A stretch of DNA of 64,000 nucleotides from Nocardioides sp. Root1257 (GCF_001425175.1 NZ_LMDV01000001.1:372001-436000); one strand, 5' to 3'. Numbered from the stretch's first letter, positions 33,383 to 42,800 are shown. Program-made: numbers and translations. The notes: generated by a model from the sequence alone, not told the origin.

Positions 33383-33876
33383 CCGACGAACTCCACGTTG
33401 CTGGTCTTCCAGGCGTCGTCCTCACGGACCAGGTCGAGCTTGATCCGGAACTGCCGGGCGACCGGCTTGTTGCCGGTCGAGGTGTTGGCGACGGTGCCGG
33501 TCGTGGCGACGATGACCGACGCGCTGTCCTTGTCGGCGTCGACGACGCCGGCCCAGAGCACCTTGCCCTCCATCACCGACTTCGCCTGGGTCAGGATCTT
33601 CACGACGTCCTTCGTGCTGGTGTCGTACTGCTTGGCGAAGTCACCCGTCGCTCCCGCGGCGACGGCGTCGATGCTCGCCTGCGCGTCCTGGTAGTCGATG
33701 TTGACGAAGGCCTCGATCTCCTTGCGCGCCGCGGCGAGCACGTCGCCGTACCGCTCCTGCTCCGCGGCCGCGCGCTGCCGGTCCGCGTGCTCCCGCTGGA
33801 CGAGCACGCCGCCGAACACGACGGCGCAGCCGAGCAGCAGCGCCAGCACGTACAGGCCGAGGTGCAGGCGCCTCAC
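33379..33876 (-). CDS. Mce-associated membrane protein (Mas/Mam4A-like)
   Basis: 165 residues from GTG 33876, which overlaps the mce4F stop (GTGA); ATGs at 33903 or 33909 would overlap mce4F further and lack a well-spaced ribosome site. One N-terminal membrane segment (LYVLALLLGCAVVFGGVLV), then a coiled region and the Mas domain (FVNIDYQDAQASIDAVAAGATGDFAKQYDTST, DLVREDDAWKTSNVEFV). Homologous in plan to the next gene. Such pairs close mce operons in mycobacteria, Nocardia and Nocardioides. Confidence 0.82.
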   Translation of the reverse strand: MRRLHLGLYVLALLLGCAVVFGGVLVQREHADRQRAAAEQERYGDVLAAARKEIEAFVNIDYQDAQASIDAVAAGATGDFAKQYDTSTKDVVKILTQAKSVMEGKVLWAGVVDADKDSASVIVATTGTVANTSTGNKPVARQFRIKLDLVREDDAWKTSNVEFVG

Positions 33877-35135
33877 TCGCTCACCGGACCCACCAGGAGC
33901 CATTTCCACGCGTCATCTCCCAGGATCGACAGGTTCCCCTGATCGAGGAACCGTACCGGGTTGCCCTGTCGGTCCACCGCACCCTGCACGAAGCCGGTCT
34001 CCGGGTCGTACGACGAGCGGTAGAGCCGACCCGGCGACGGGTTGCCCGCCGTGCCGGGCGAGTAGTTGGCGCCGCGCATCGCGTACGGCGGCCCGGCGGT
34101 GCAGTGCGCCGGGAAGATCGGGGCGTCGCTCAGGTCGTTGGGCTGCCGCCACTGGCTGCGTGGCTTGTAGCCCTGGGTGCAGGGCGGCTGGCTGGCGAAC
34201 TGCAGGTTGACGTGGCCGTAGCCGTCACCGGGCGTGCCGGTGAAGCCGGCCGAGATGGTGCGCGGGTAGGTCACCAGCAGCTGCTCGACGCCGTCGAGGT
34301 GCGAGACCACGACCTGGTTGACGCTCACCGCGCTGCCCAGCAGCACGGGGAGCGTGGGCTCGAGGTCCTTGAGCATCGCATCGAGCTCCCGGGCGGTGCC
34401 GGGAGTGCCGTCGAGGACGGTCTCGAGGTCGTCGTCGCTCGCGGCGAGCGCGTCGGTCAGCGCGTGCAGGTTGCTCGACAGGGAGCGGATGTTCTCCTTC
34501 TCGCCCTGCTGGGTGGTCAGCACCTTCTTGCCCTGGTCGAGCAGCGCGATCGTCTGGTCGGTGTGGGCGGACGCCTCGCGGACGAACGTGCTGCCGTTGT
34601 CGAGGAGGCGCTGCAGCGGGACGCCGGTGTCGTCGAACATCGTGCCGAGCTCGCGGACCACGGTCGTCAGGTTGTCCTTGTCCACGGAGCTCACGAACTG
34701 GTTGAGCTCGACCAGGAGGTCGCCCTCGTCGACCGGCAGCGAGTCCGCCGTGCCGTGCAGGGTGCCCCCGGCCTCGACGTACGGCCCCTTGTCGTCGGGC
34801 GGCTCGAAGTCGAGGTACTGCTCACCGACGGCCGAGAGGTTGTGGACGAACATCGGCGAGTCAGCCGGCAGCTTGGTGCCGTCCTCGAGGGCCAGGTCGA
34901 GGGTGATGCCCTCGGCCGTGGCCTGCATCTTCGAGACCTTGCCGACCTTGACGCCGCGGTAGGTGACCTCGCTGCCCTCGAACAGGCCCCCCGAGGAGGG
35001 CAGCGTGGCGTGCACCGTGATCCCGCGGCCGAGCACCCGGTCGACCAGGCCGAGGTAGGTGCCGGCGATGTAGACGATGCCGACCGCGCTGAGCACGAGG
35101 AACGCGCCGATCCTGATCCGTACGCCGCGGCTCAT
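33873..35135 (-). CDS. mce4F: Mce4F, steroid importer shaft protein
   Basis: 420 residues. N-terminal membrane anchor (GAFLVLSAVGIVYIAGTYLG), MCE domain from about 38 (TLPSSGGLFEGSEVTYRGVKVGKVSKM), helical coil region 130-270 and a C-terminal domain with Cys pairs (PPCTQGY, PAHCTAG). Mce proteins form a hexameric periplasmic tube that carries sterols to the YrbE permease. Position six of six mce genes. Four-base overlaps at both ends. Confidence 0.88.
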   Translation of the reverse strand: MSRGVRIRIGAFLVLSAVGIVYIAGTYLGLVDRVLGRGITVHATLPSSGGLFEGSEVTYRGVKVGKVSKMQATAEGITLDLALEDGTKLPADSPMFVHNLSAVGEQYLDFEPPDDKGPYVEAGGTLHGTADSLPVDEGDLLVELNQFVSSVDKDNLTTVVRELGTMFDDTGVPLQRLLDNGSTFVREASAHTDQTIALLDQGKKVLTTQQGEKENIRSLSSNLHALTDALAASDDDLETVLDGTPGTARELDAMLKDLEPTLPVLLGSAVSVNQVVVSHLDGVEQLLVTYPRTISAGFTGTPGDGYGHVNLQFASQPPCTQGYKPRSQWRQPNDLSDAPIFPAHCTAGPPYAMRGANYSPGTAGNPSPGRLYRSSYDPETGFVQGAVDRQGNPVRFLDQGNLSILGDDAWKWLLVGPVSE

Positions 35136-36490
35136 GAGGTGCCTCCGTAGAGCGCGGTCGGTCCCGGGGTCGGCGACGGGTCGCCGCTGGTGAGCGCGTC
35201 GGGCAGGCTGCGGCCGAGCAGGTCGCCGAGGCCTGGCAGGCCCGGTATCCCGGGCAGCCCGGGGAGCCCCGGGGTGTCGCCGTCGCCGCCGGGGACCACG
35301 TTGACGAGCTTGCAGACGGGGTTGTCCTGGTAGGCCGGCTTCTTGCAGTCGGCGCGGAGCTGCTTGAGCAGGTTCACGGAGTCGAGCACCGCGAGGCAGG
35401 CCTTGCTGGTGAGGTCGCCGCTGCGCAGGCACTTCTCGACCTGGGTGAGCACCTCCCCCGGGTTCGGCAGGCCCGGGACGCCGCCGCCGTCGCCGCCGTT
35501 CGGGATGATGTTCTCGAGGTTGATGTCGGCGCGGATCGACGTGTTCGCGTAATCGCCCTTGACGATGTCGCTGGCCTCCTTCGGGAACGGGAAGCTCACC
35601 AGCAGGTTGAGGCCGGGCGCCAGCGAGTCGCCGGCCGCGTGCAGCTTGGCCAGGATCGGCTGGAGGTGGTCGAGCGAGGCGAGGATGTCGTCCTTGCTCG
35701 CCCCGATCACCCGCGTGCCGACCTTGCCGAGCTTGTCGAGGGAGCCGAGCATCGCGATCAGCTCGTCGTGCTGGTCGGCGAGCACGGCGACGGCGGGGCC
35801 GGCCACGTCGAGCGCACCGGTGATCGACTTCTTCTCGGCGTTGAGCGTCTCGGTCAGGTGCGCGATCGACTCCATCGCGTTGATGATGTCGGCCTTCTGG
35901 TCGTCGATCGTGCCGACGACGTCCTCGAGCGAGCCCAGCAGGTGCCGCAGCCGGTCGGTGCGCCCGTCCATCACCTGGTTGAGCTCGTTGGTGATGGTGC
36001 CGAGCTGGGCGACACCGCCTCCGCTCAGCAGGAACGACAGGGCGCCGAGCACCTCCTCGACCTCGGGGTTGCGACCGGTGTCGGCGAGGTCGATCGTGTC
36101 GCCGTCGGAGAGCCGACCGGTCGCCGCCTCGTGGGTCGGCGGCTCGAGGGACACGTACTTCTCCCCCAGCAGGCTGACCTGGCGGATGTCGGCGACCGCG
36201 TTGTCGGGCAGCTCGACGTTGTTCTTGACGCGCATGGTGACCCGCGCGTGCCAGCCGACCCGCTCCACGTCGGTGACCTCACCGACGGTGACGTCGTCGA
36301 CCATCACCGGCGACTTCGGGACGACGTTGAGGATGTCGGCGAAGTCGGCGGTGATCTGGAACGAGTTGTCGTCGGAGACCGGCGAGCCGGGCAGCGGCAG
36401 GTCGTAGGCGCCGTCGAACTTGCAGCCGGTCGCCGTCACCGTGAGCGCGACCACGAGGACGAGCGCGCGAAGCATCCTGCTCCTGGTCAT
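35132..36490 (-). CDS. mce4E: Mce4E, lipoprotein subunit of the Mce4 importer
   Basis: 452 residues. Lipoprotein signal with lipobox TATGC (Cys23) matches the LprN/Mce4E position. MCE domain (FADILNVVPKSPVMVDDVTVGEVTDVERVG) is followed by long helices and a C-terminal tail with four Cys and a collagen-like run of PGLPGLPGIPGLPGLG. Longer than M. tuberculosis LprN because of this tail. Overlaps both neighbours by four bases. Confidence 0.88.
   Translation of the reverse strand: MTRSRMLRALVLVVALTVTATGCKFDGAYDLPLPGSPVSDDNSFQITADFADILNVVPKSPVMVDDVTVGEVTDVERVGWHARVTMRVKNNVELPDNAVADIRQVSLLGEKYVSLEPPTHEAATGRLSDGDTIDLADTGRNPEVEEVLGALSFLLSGGGVAQLGTITNELNQVMDGRTDRLRHLLGSLEDVVGTIDDQKADIINAMESIAHLTETLNAEKKSITGALDVAGPAVAVLADQHDELIAMLGSLDKLGKVGTRVIGASKDDILASLDHLQPILAKLHAAGDSLAPGLNLLVSFPFPKEASDIVKGDYANTSIRADINLENIIPNGGDGGGVPGLPNPGEVLTQVEKCLRSGDLTSKACLAVLDSVNLLKQLRADCKKPAYQDNPVCKLVNVVPGGDGDTPGLPGLPGIPGLPGLGDLLGRSLPDALTSGDPSPTPGPTALYGGTS
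35225..35295 (-). repeat. Collagen-like Pro-Gly-Leu repeat region of mce4E
   Basis: Repeated 9-base CCC-GG(A/G)-CTG-type codon groups encode PGLPGLPGIPGLPGLG near the C-terminus of Mce4E, preceded by GGDGD. Confidence 0.75.
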
Positions 36491-37704
36491 GACGCCCCAC
36501 CCATCAGGTGCGAGAGCGAGCCGCCGGACTCGCCGTACCGCTGCTGGACGCTGTTGGCCTCGTCGCCGGTGGCGCTCCGGTTGGCGGCGGACCCGCTGCT
36601 GCGCTGGGACGGCGGGATCGTCGGGAGCTGGTCCTCGACCGGCTCGAGCAGCTGCTTGAAGAGCGCGCACGCGAGGTCGGCGCTCTTCGCCGGCAGGTCG
36701 GCCTGCTGGACCACCGAGCACAGGAAGCCGTCGGCGTCCCAGAGGTTGCCGCTGACGCCGATCCGCGAGCCGATCGTCCCGGTCTGCGAGTTGTAGGCGA
36801 GGCTGAGGTTGCCGATCGCCGTGGGTGCGACCCGGAGGGCGGTGTCGATGCTGTCCTTCTCGGAGTTGATCGTCTGCATCACCCGGGTCAGCTTCTCGAC
36901 ATCGGTCACCAGCGCCTGACGGTTGTCGTGGACGAACCCCTTGACGGTGCCGACGGCGTCCGCGACGGCGGCGAGCGACTGGCGGATCTCGGTGCGCTCG
37001 TCGGCGAGCTGCGAGGACACGCCGGCGAGGTCGCGCACGAACGCGCGCACGAACTTGTCGTTCTCCGCGAGCGTCGTCGTGAGCTGGGCGAGCTGGGTCA
37101 CAGTGTCGAAGAGCGGGCCACTCCCATCGCCGAAGGTCTGGGCCGCGGCCGCGAGCTGGGTGAGCATCTGGTTGCCGAGCTCGCCCTTGCCGTCGAGGGC
37201 GTGGGCGCCCGCGGCGAGCACGTGGTCGAGGGTGCCGTCCTTGTTGACGCCGTTGGGCCCGAGCGCCTCCGACAGGTCGCGCAGGCTGGCGTAGATCCGG
37301 TCCAGCTCGACCGGCACGGCCGTCTCCGGCAGCGCGATGTCGGCGCCGTCGGCCATCAGCTCGTCGCCCTTGTCGTACGCCGGGGTGAGCTGGACGAACC
37401 GGTCGGCGACCAGCGTCGGGGTCACGATGACGGCCTTGGCGTCCGCGGGCACGGAGTACTTGGCGTCGTACTCCATGTCGACGCGGACCGAGTTGCCCTC
37501 GGGGGTCACCGCGGTGACCCGGCCGACGTTGACGCCGAGGATCCGCACGTCGCTGCCCTGGTAGATGCTCACCGCGCGCGGGAAGTGGGCGGTCACCGTC
37601 TTCGTCTCCGTGGTGTCGCGGATCGCGAAGAAGTAGGCGGCGAGGGCCAGGCAGAGCGCGAGGACGACGCCGAGGACCCGGCCGACGAGCGTGTTGGGGA
37701 CCAT
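36487..37704 (-). CDS. mce4D: Mce4D, Mce4 importer subunit
   Basis: 405 residues. N-terminal membrane anchor (VLGVVLALCLALAAYFFAI), MCE domain (FPRAVSIYQGSDVRILGVNVGRVTAVTPEGNSVRV) and long helical region with repeated coiled segments (FVRDLAGVSSQLADERTEIRQSLAAVADAVGTV). Residues after 330 carry a Cys-containing tail (GFLCSVVQQADLPAKSADLACALF). Fourth mce gene; one base separates it from mce4C. Confidence 0.88.
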   Translation of the reverse strand: MVPNTLVGRVLGVVLALCLALAAYFFAIRDTTETKTVTAHFPRAVSIYQGSDVRILGVNVGRVTAVTPEGNSVRVDMEYDAKYSVPADAKAVIVTPTLVADRFVQLTPAYDKGDELMADGADIALPETAVPVELDRIYASLRDLSEALGPNGVNKDGTLDHVLAAGAHALDGKGELGNQMLTQLAAAAQTFGDGSGPLFDTVTQLAQLTTTLAENDKFVRAFVRDLAGVSSQLADERTEIRQSLAAVADAVGTVKGFVHDNRQALVTDVEKLTRVMQTINSEKDSIDTALRVAPTAIGNLSLAYNSQTGTIGSRIGVSGNLWDADGFLCSVVQQADLPAKSADLACALFKQLLEPVEDQLPTIPPSQRSSGSAANRSATGDEANSVQQRYGESGGSLSHLMGGAS

Positions 37705-37705
37705 G

Positions 37706-38701
37706 TCAGCCCTCCCCGCGGGTCGGGACGAACTCGCCGGTGGGGATGGCGAGCAGGTTGGAGGCGTAGGCGTCGAACCACGGGCCGGTGCCGATGATGT
37801 TGCTCAGGATGTCGACGTACGGCCCGAGCGCGCCGAGCGTCGCCTTCAGCTGCTTGTCCTTGGAGTTGAGCAGCGAGAGCAGGTCGTCGACCTCCTTGAG
37901 CGCCGGTCCCATCTGGGCCTTGTTGTCCTCCGCGACGCCGCGCAGCTGGGTGGCCAGGTCGCGGGCGTTGACCAGCAGCAGGTGCACGGCCTGCTTGCGG
38001 CGCTGCACCTCCTGGAAGACGAGGTCGCTGTTCTTCATCAGCGACACCAGGTCCTCGCTGCGGGCCGCCAGCACCTTGCTCACGCTCTGCGAGCCCTTGA
38101 GCAGGGCCTGGATCTGGTCGTCGCGCGAGGCGACCGACTGCGAGAGCCGGGCGATGCCGCGGAAGCTCTGCTCGATCTCCGGCGCCGCCTTGTCGGTCGT
38201 GTCGGCGACGACGTTGAGCGCCTTCGAGAGCTGGTCGGTGTCGATCCGCTCGGTCGTGGTGGTCAGGTCGCTGAACACGCCGACGATGTCGTACGCCGAC
38301 TGGGTGCGGTCGACCGGGATCACGTCGTCGGACGAGAGCTGGCCGGGACCGGCGGGCTGCAGCTCGAGGTACTTCTCGCCGAGCAGGCTGAGCACTTCGA
38401 CCGAGGCGCTCGTGTCGGTGCCGAACTCGACGCCGTTGTCGACGTCGAAGGTCACGATCACCGTGTGGCTGTCCTTGAGCTCGACGTCCTGGACCCGGCC
38501 GACCCGGATGCCGCCGACCTGGACCATGTTGCCGACGTGCAGGCCGCTCGCGTCCTTGAACTCGGCGTGGTAGGTCGTGCCGCGGAACCCGGGGAACTTC
38601 CCGAGGTTGAAGGCGGCGGCCATGATCAGCGCCATCACCACCAGGGTGATCGCGCCGAGTCGCAGGACCCGTGCCTCGCTGTAGCGCCTGGCGGTCGTCA
38701 T
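37706..38701 (-). CDS. mce4C: Mce4C, Mce4 importer subunit
   Basis: 331 residues. N-terminal anchor (LGAITLVVMALIMAAAFNL), MCE domain (FKDASGLHVGNMVQVGGIRVGRVQDVELKDSHTVIVTFDVD), and a helical stretch ending with ILSNIIGTGPWFDAYASNLL, the conserved C-terminal piece of Mce C proteins. Overlaps mce4B by four bases. Confidence 0.88.
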   Translation of the reverse strand: MTTARRYSEARVLRLGAITLVVMALIMAAAFNLGKFPGFRGTTYHAEFKDASGLHVGNMVQVGGIRVGRVQDVELKDSHTVIVTFDVDNGVEFGTDTSASVEVLSLLGEKYLELQPAGPGQLSSDDVIPVDRTQSAYDIVGVFSDLTTTTERIDTDQLSKALNVVADTTDKAAPEIEQSFRGIARLSQSVASRDDQIQALLKGSQSVSKVLAARSEDLVSLMKNSDLVFQEVQRRKQAVHLLLVNARDLATQLRGVAEDNKAQMGPALKEVDDLLSLLNSKDKQLKATLGALGPYVDILSNIIGTGPWFDAYASNLLAIPTGEFVPTRGEG

Positions 38702-39786
38702 GGCGTGGTCGCTCCGTTGCAGCGCGGCGCCGTCGAGCGGAAGTCGAGGTGGTTCAGCTCGCTCATCAGCTGCTTGACGCCGGGGAGCTCACCGAGGCCG
38801 GCCGGCAGCGTGATGCGACCGCTGAAGCCGCAGATGTAGTAGTTGTACCAGCTGCCGTAGGTGCCGGTCCGGGTCTGGTCGGTCATCGACTCGGGCAGCC
38901 GGTCGAGCATCTCGATGACCTGCTTGCGCGACTCCTTCTCGTTCAGCAGGGCGGCGAGCTTGCGCAGCTTGGCGACGTCGGACTTGATCAGCGGGCGTCC
39001 CTGCCGGAGCAGGTCGGCGACCACCACGGTGAGGTCGGAGATGTTCTGCAGCGACGACCCGATGGTCGAGCGGTCCCGGGCGAGGTCGGTCATCCAGTTC
39101 TTCAGCCCGATGACCAGGTCGTTGAGCTGCTGGTGCCGGCTGTCCACCGTCGTCAGGGTCTCGCTGAGGTTGTCGACGACGCGCCCGATCAGCTCGTCGC
39201 GGTCCGCGAGGGTGTTGGTGAGCGACGCCGTCTTCGCGAGCAGCCCCTGCACGGTGCCGCCCTCGCCCTGGAGGACCTGGACCAGGTTCATGCTGAGGTC
39301 GTTGACCTGCTTCGGGTTGAGCGCCTGGAAGAGCGGCTGGAACCCGTTGAAGAGCACGGTCAGGTCCAGGGCGGGCTTGGTCTGGCCGATCGGGATCGTC
39401 CCGTCGTCCGACAGCGGTTTCGCGTCGGCGTCCGAGCCCTCCTCGAGCGCGAGGTAGCGGTCGCCGACCAGGTTGAGGAAGCGGATCTCAGCCCGCGAGG
39501 CCGTCGTGAGAGGGACGTCGGACTTGACCCGGAACGTCACCAGCGCCTGGTCGCGGTGGTAGTGCTCGACCTTCTTGACCTCGCCGACGCTGACGCCCGC
39601 GACCCGGACGTCGTCGCCCTTCTGGAGCATCGAGGCGCTGGAGAACACGGCCTTGAAGGTCGTGCCCGACCCGAAGCCGACGTTGCCCATGATCGCCGCG
39701 AGCAGCCCGGTCACGAGCAGCGAGATGATCGTGAAGATGCCGAGCTTGATGGCGGCCGAGATGGTGGTGGCGTTGCGTGAGCTCAT
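38698..39786 (-). CDS. mce4B: Mce4B, Mce4 importer subunit
   Basis: 362 residues (about 350 in M. tuberculosis). Anchor (IKLGIFTIISLLVTGLLAAIMG), MCE domain (FSSASMLQKGDDVRVAGVSVGEVKKVEHYHRDQALVTFRVK), helices, and the family-typical end YGSWYNYYICGFSGRITLP. ATG 39786 overlaps the mce4A stop. Confidence 0.9.
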   Translation of the reverse strand: MSSRNATTISAAIKLGIFTIISLLVTGLLAAIMGNVGFGSGTTFKAVFSSASMLQKGDDVRVAGVSVGEVKKVEHYHRDQALVTFRVKSDVPLTTASRAEIRFLNLVGDRYLALEEGSDADAKPLSDDGTIPIGQTKPALDLTVLFNGFQPLFQALNPKQVNDLSMNLVQVLQGEGGTVQGLLAKTASLTNTLADRDELIGRVVDNLSETLTTVDSRHQQLNDLVIGLKNWMTDLARDRSTIGSSLQNISDLTVVVADLLRQGRPLIKSDVAKLRKLAALLNEKESRKQVIEMLDRLPESMTDQTRTGTYGSWYNYYICGFSGRITLPAGLGELPGVKQLMSELNHLDFRSTAPRCNGATTP

Positions 39787-41084
39787 CGCGCAGCACCAGC
39801 CGATTCGCGCACCAGCGGGCCGTACATCAGCGAGCCGAGCGCGCCGTACTGCTGGGCGTCGGCGCCGGTCCGCTGGGCGAGCATCGCGTTCAGGATCTGC
39901 TGCTCGCCGGTGCTCCCGGAGTAGTCGGCGCCGACCCGGTTGAGGCCGGGCAGCGGAGAGGTGGGCGGGTGCTCGTCCATGTCGCTGCCCTGGTCGAGCG
40001 CGATCGGGGGCGCCGGGACCTTGGGGTTCGGCAGGCCGAGGCACCACGGGCCGTGGCCGACCTCGCCGTACGTCGGGCGGTCGCGCTGGTCGTAGGCGCG
40101 GTACTGCGGCGTGCCGAACTCGATGTACTGCTTGACCTGGTTGCCCTCGAAGGTCTTCGCCAGCCGCGGCGCGTACTTCGCGGCCCCCTTGATCAGGCAC
40201 GGGAACTCGGGCGAGTAGACGGCGAGCAGCTTGAGCACCGGCTCGGTGACCTGACCGACGCGGATCAGGTTGGCCTCGTTGTCGCCGAGGATCCGGGTCG
40301 AGGTGTCCGCGACGCCCTGGAGGTCGGAGAAGAAGGTGCCCAGCTGGGCCTTGTTGTCGATGATGGTCTGCCCGGTCGTCGTCACGTTGCGCAGCACGGC
40401 GAGCAGGTCGGGAGCGGCCAGGTCGTAGGTGTGGGCGACGTCGGCGAGCTTGACCAGGTCCTCGCGCAGCGTGGGCAGGTGGTCGCTGATCTCGCCGAGG
40501 TAGGAGTCCAGCTCGTCCATGGTCTGGCCGAGCTGCTCACCGCGACCGCCCAGCGCCGTCGCCAGCGCGTTGAGGGTGGCGTTGAGGTCGGCCGGACGGA
40601 CGGCGCGCAGCAGCGGGAACAGGTTGGCCAGGATCCGGCTCAGCTCGACGTTGGTCTCGACCCGGCTCGCCGGGATGACGTCGCCGTCGGACAGCGACCT
40701 GGTCGACGGGTCGTCGGGCCGGACCAGGGAGATGAACTTCTGCCCGAAGAGGGTGGTCGGCATGATCTGGACGCTGACGTTCTCGGGGATCTGCTTGGCC
40801 TCGTCGGGCTGGAGGGCGACGGTGATGACCGCCTCCTTGCCGTCCTGGTCGATCTTGCGGACCTGGCCGACCAGCGCTCCGTTGAGCCGGACGTCGCCGA
40901 ACTTCGCGAGCTGGAGGCCGGCGCGGTCGGCCTTGATGGTGATGGTCGTGTCCCGCTCGAAGGTCTTCTGGTAGATCGCGATCGACAGCCCGATCAGCAG
41001 CCCGACGGCCGTGATGAAGACGACGCCCGCGAGCATCAGCCGACGGTGCTCCGCCGGGCTGTCGTGGTAGACGTTGACCAACAT
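39783..41084 (-). CDS. mce4A: Mce4A, Mce4 importer subunit
   Basis: 433 residues. Anchor (LMLAGVVFITAVGLLIGLSIAIY), MCE domain (IKADRAGLQLAKFGDVRLNGALVGQVRKID, with IMPTTLFGQKFISLV), a helical middle and a C-terminal domain with the Cys pair FPCL...GPWCLG found in Mce A proteins. Its start directly abuts the yrbE4B stop (41085). Confidence 0.9.
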   Translation of the reverse strand: MLVNVYHDSPAEHRRLMLAGVVFITAVGLLIGLSIAIYQKTFERDTTITIKADRAGLQLAKFGDVRLNGALVGQVRKIDQDGKEAVITVALQPDEAKQIPENVSVQIMPTTLFGQKFISLVRPDDPSTRSLSDGDVIPASRVETNVELSRILANLFPLLRAVRPADLNATLNALATALGGRGEQLGQTMDELDSYLGEISDHLPTLREDLVKLADVAHTYDLAAPDLLAVLRNVTTTGQTIIDNKAQLGTFFSDLQGVADTSTRILGDNEANLIRVGQVTEPVLKLLAVYSPEFPCLIKGAAKYAPRLAKTFEGNQVKQYIEFGTPQYRAYDQRDRPTYGEVGHGPWCLGLPNPKVPAPPIALDQGSDMDEHPPTSPLPGLNRVGADYSGSTGEQQILNAMLAQRTGADAQQYGALGSLMYGPLVRESAGAAR

Positions 41085-41924
41085 CTACCCGGTGATCCTC
41101 ACCGTGGTGGTCGAGCCCCAGATCGCGAAGCTCAGGAAGAAGTCGGCGACCACGATCGTGACGATGCTGGTGCGGATCGCGCGGCCCACGGCGGTGCCGA
41201 CGCCGGCCGGGCCCCCGGAGGCCGTGTAGCCGTAGTAGCAGTGGATCAGGATCACCGCGGTCGCCAGGAACAGCAGCTTGAAGAACGACCACAGCATGTC
41301 GATGGGCGGCAGGAACTGCAGGAAGTAGTGGTCGTAGGTGCCCGGCGACTGCCCGTAGATGTAGGTCGTGATCAGCCGCGGCGAGAGGTACGACGCGCTC
41401 AGCGCGACGACGTACAGCGGGATGACGGCGATGAACGCGGCGATCATCCGGGTGGTCACCAGGAACGGGAGCGACGGGATCCCCATCACCTCGAGCGCGT
41501 CGATCTCCTCCGAGATCCGCATCGCGCCGAGCCGGGCGGTGTAGCCGCAGCCGACCGTCGCCGCCAGCGCGATCGAGGAGATCAGCGGGGCGACCTCGCG
41601 GGTGTTGAAGTACGCCGAGATGAAGGCGCTGAACTTCGCGACCCCGATCTGGCTCAGCGAGGCGTAGCCCTGGATGCCGACCTCGGTCCCGGCGAAGAAC
41701 GCCAGGAATGCGATGACGCCCGCGGAGCCCGCGATCAGGGTCAGACCACCCGCGCCGAAGGTGACCTCGGCCAGGGTGCTGGTGATCTCGCGCGGGTAGC
41801 GCTTGATCGCGCGCGGCACCCACAGCAGCGCCTTGACGTAGAAGAGGAGCTGGTCGCCGTAGTGCTCGAGCCAGTCGCGCCGTCCCTTGACGAACGAGCT
41901 GCTGAGCGCGCCGATGGTCGCCAT
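41085..41924 (-). CDS. yrbE4B: YrbE4B, MlaE-family permease of the Mce4 importer
   Basis: 279 residues with five or six membrane helices and the MlaE signature (ISEEIDALEVMGIPSLPFLVTTRMIAAFIAVIPLYVVAL; ATVGCGYTARLGAMR). Pairs with YrbE4A as the inner-membrane channel powered by an ATPase (MceG) encoded elsewhere; no mceG is in the window. One base from yrbE4A. Confidence 0.92.
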   Translation of the reverse strand: MATIGALSSSFVKGRRDWLEHYGDQLLFYVKALLWVPRAIKRYPREITSTLAEVTFGAGGLTLIAGSAGVIAFLAFFAGTEVGIQGYASLSQIGVAKFSAFISAYFNTREVAPLISSIALAATVGCGYTARLGAMRISEEIDALEVMGIPSLPFLVTTRMIAAFIAVIPLYVVALSASYLSPRLITTYIYGQSPGTYDHYFLQFLPPIDMLWSFFKLLFLATAVILIHCYYGYTASGGPAGVGTAVGRAIRTSIVTIVVADFFLSFAIWGSTTTVRITG

Positions 41925-41925
41925 G

Positions 41926-42699
41926 TCAGAGACCTGCCGGGGGGACGACTTGGAAGTAGATCGCGGTGATGACGGCGTTGATGAAGAACAGCAGCATGAA
42001 CGCGACGATCACCGACTCGTTGACGGCCCGGCCGACACCGCTGGGCCCGCCGCCGGCGTTCAGGCCCTTGTAGGCGCCGACGATCGCGGCCATGCCGCCG
42101 AAGACGACGGCCTTCACGATCGCGATGTAGAGGTCGTTGATGCTGGCCAGGGCGGTGAACGACGACAGGAAGGCGCCGGCGGAGCCGCCCTGGATGATCA
42201 CGGTGAAGAAGTAGCCGCCTCCGATGCCGGCGCCGATCACGATTCCGATGATCATGAACGCGACGAACATCGTGGCGAGCACGCGCGGCACCACCAGGCG
42301 GGCGATCGGGTCGACCCCGAGCACCTCCATCGCGTCGATCTCCTCGCGGATCTTGCGTGCGCCGAGGTCGGAGCAGATCGCCGAGCCGGCGGCGCCGGCG
42401 ATGATGAGGGCCGCGGCGATCGGGGCCGCTTCGCGGACCACCGCGAGGACCGCGGTCGCGCCCGCGAAGGACTGGGCACCGAGCTGGCCGGTCAGGTTGC
42501 CCACCTGGAGCGAGATGACCGCGCCGAACGGGATCGAGACCAGGATGGTCGGCATCAGCGTGACGCTGGTGATGAACCAGGCCTGCTCGATGAACTCGCG
42601 GAGCTGGAAGCGGGTGGTGAAAGTGCGCTTGGCGACGTCGATGACCATGGCGGCCAGCTCACCGGGGCCTCGCACGATCGACGCAGCGGAGAACGCCAC
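41926..42699 (-). CDS. yrbE4A: YrbE4A, MlaE-family permease of the Mce4 importer
   Basis: 257 residues from GTG 42699, preceded by GGGGAGG seven bases upstream; a TTG at 42714 is less likely. MlaE motif KIREEIDAMEVLGVDPIARLVVPRVLATMFVAFMIIGIVIG and AALIIAGAAGSAICSDLGARK are clear. First gene of the ten-gene mce4 operon (to 32627), with two near-consensus KstR boxes 40-101 bases upstream. Confidence 0.92.
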   Translation of the reverse strand: MAFSAASIVRGPGELAAMVIDVAKRTFTTRFQLREFIEQAWFITSVTLMPTILVSIPFGAVISLQVGNLTGQLGAQSFAGATAVLAVVREAAPIAAALIIAGAAGSAICSDLGARKIREEIDAMEVLGVDPIARLVVPRVLATMFVAFMIIGIVIGAGIGGGYFFTVIIQGGSAGAFLSSFTALASINDLYIAIVKAVVFGGMAAIVGAYKGLNAGGGPSGVGRAVNESVIVAFMLLFFINAVITAIYFQVVPPAGL

Positions 42700-42738
42700 C
42701 GTGCACCTCCCCAACTGGTCTAGACAGCCACCGCAGAA

Positions 42739-42752
42739 TAGAACGTGTTCTC
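42739..42752. promoter_or_regulatory. KstR operator, mce4-proximal (one mismatch)
   Basis: TAGAACGTGTTCTC fits TNNAACNNGTTNNA except the last base. It lies 40 bases upstream of the yrbE4A GTG. Confidence 0.78.
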
Positions 42753-42786
42753 ATTCCGGGCAAACCCAAGTCCCAGCGCTCCCTGC

Positions 42787-42800
42787 TAGAACTTGTTCCT
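42787..42800. promoter_or_regulatory. KstR operator, mce4-distal (one mismatch)
   Basis: TAGAACTTGTTCCT keeps both half-sites, with only the last base off consensus. It is 48 bases from the first box, so the two lie about 4.5 helical turns apart in the region shared with the divergent DUF1707 gene. Confidence 0.75.
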
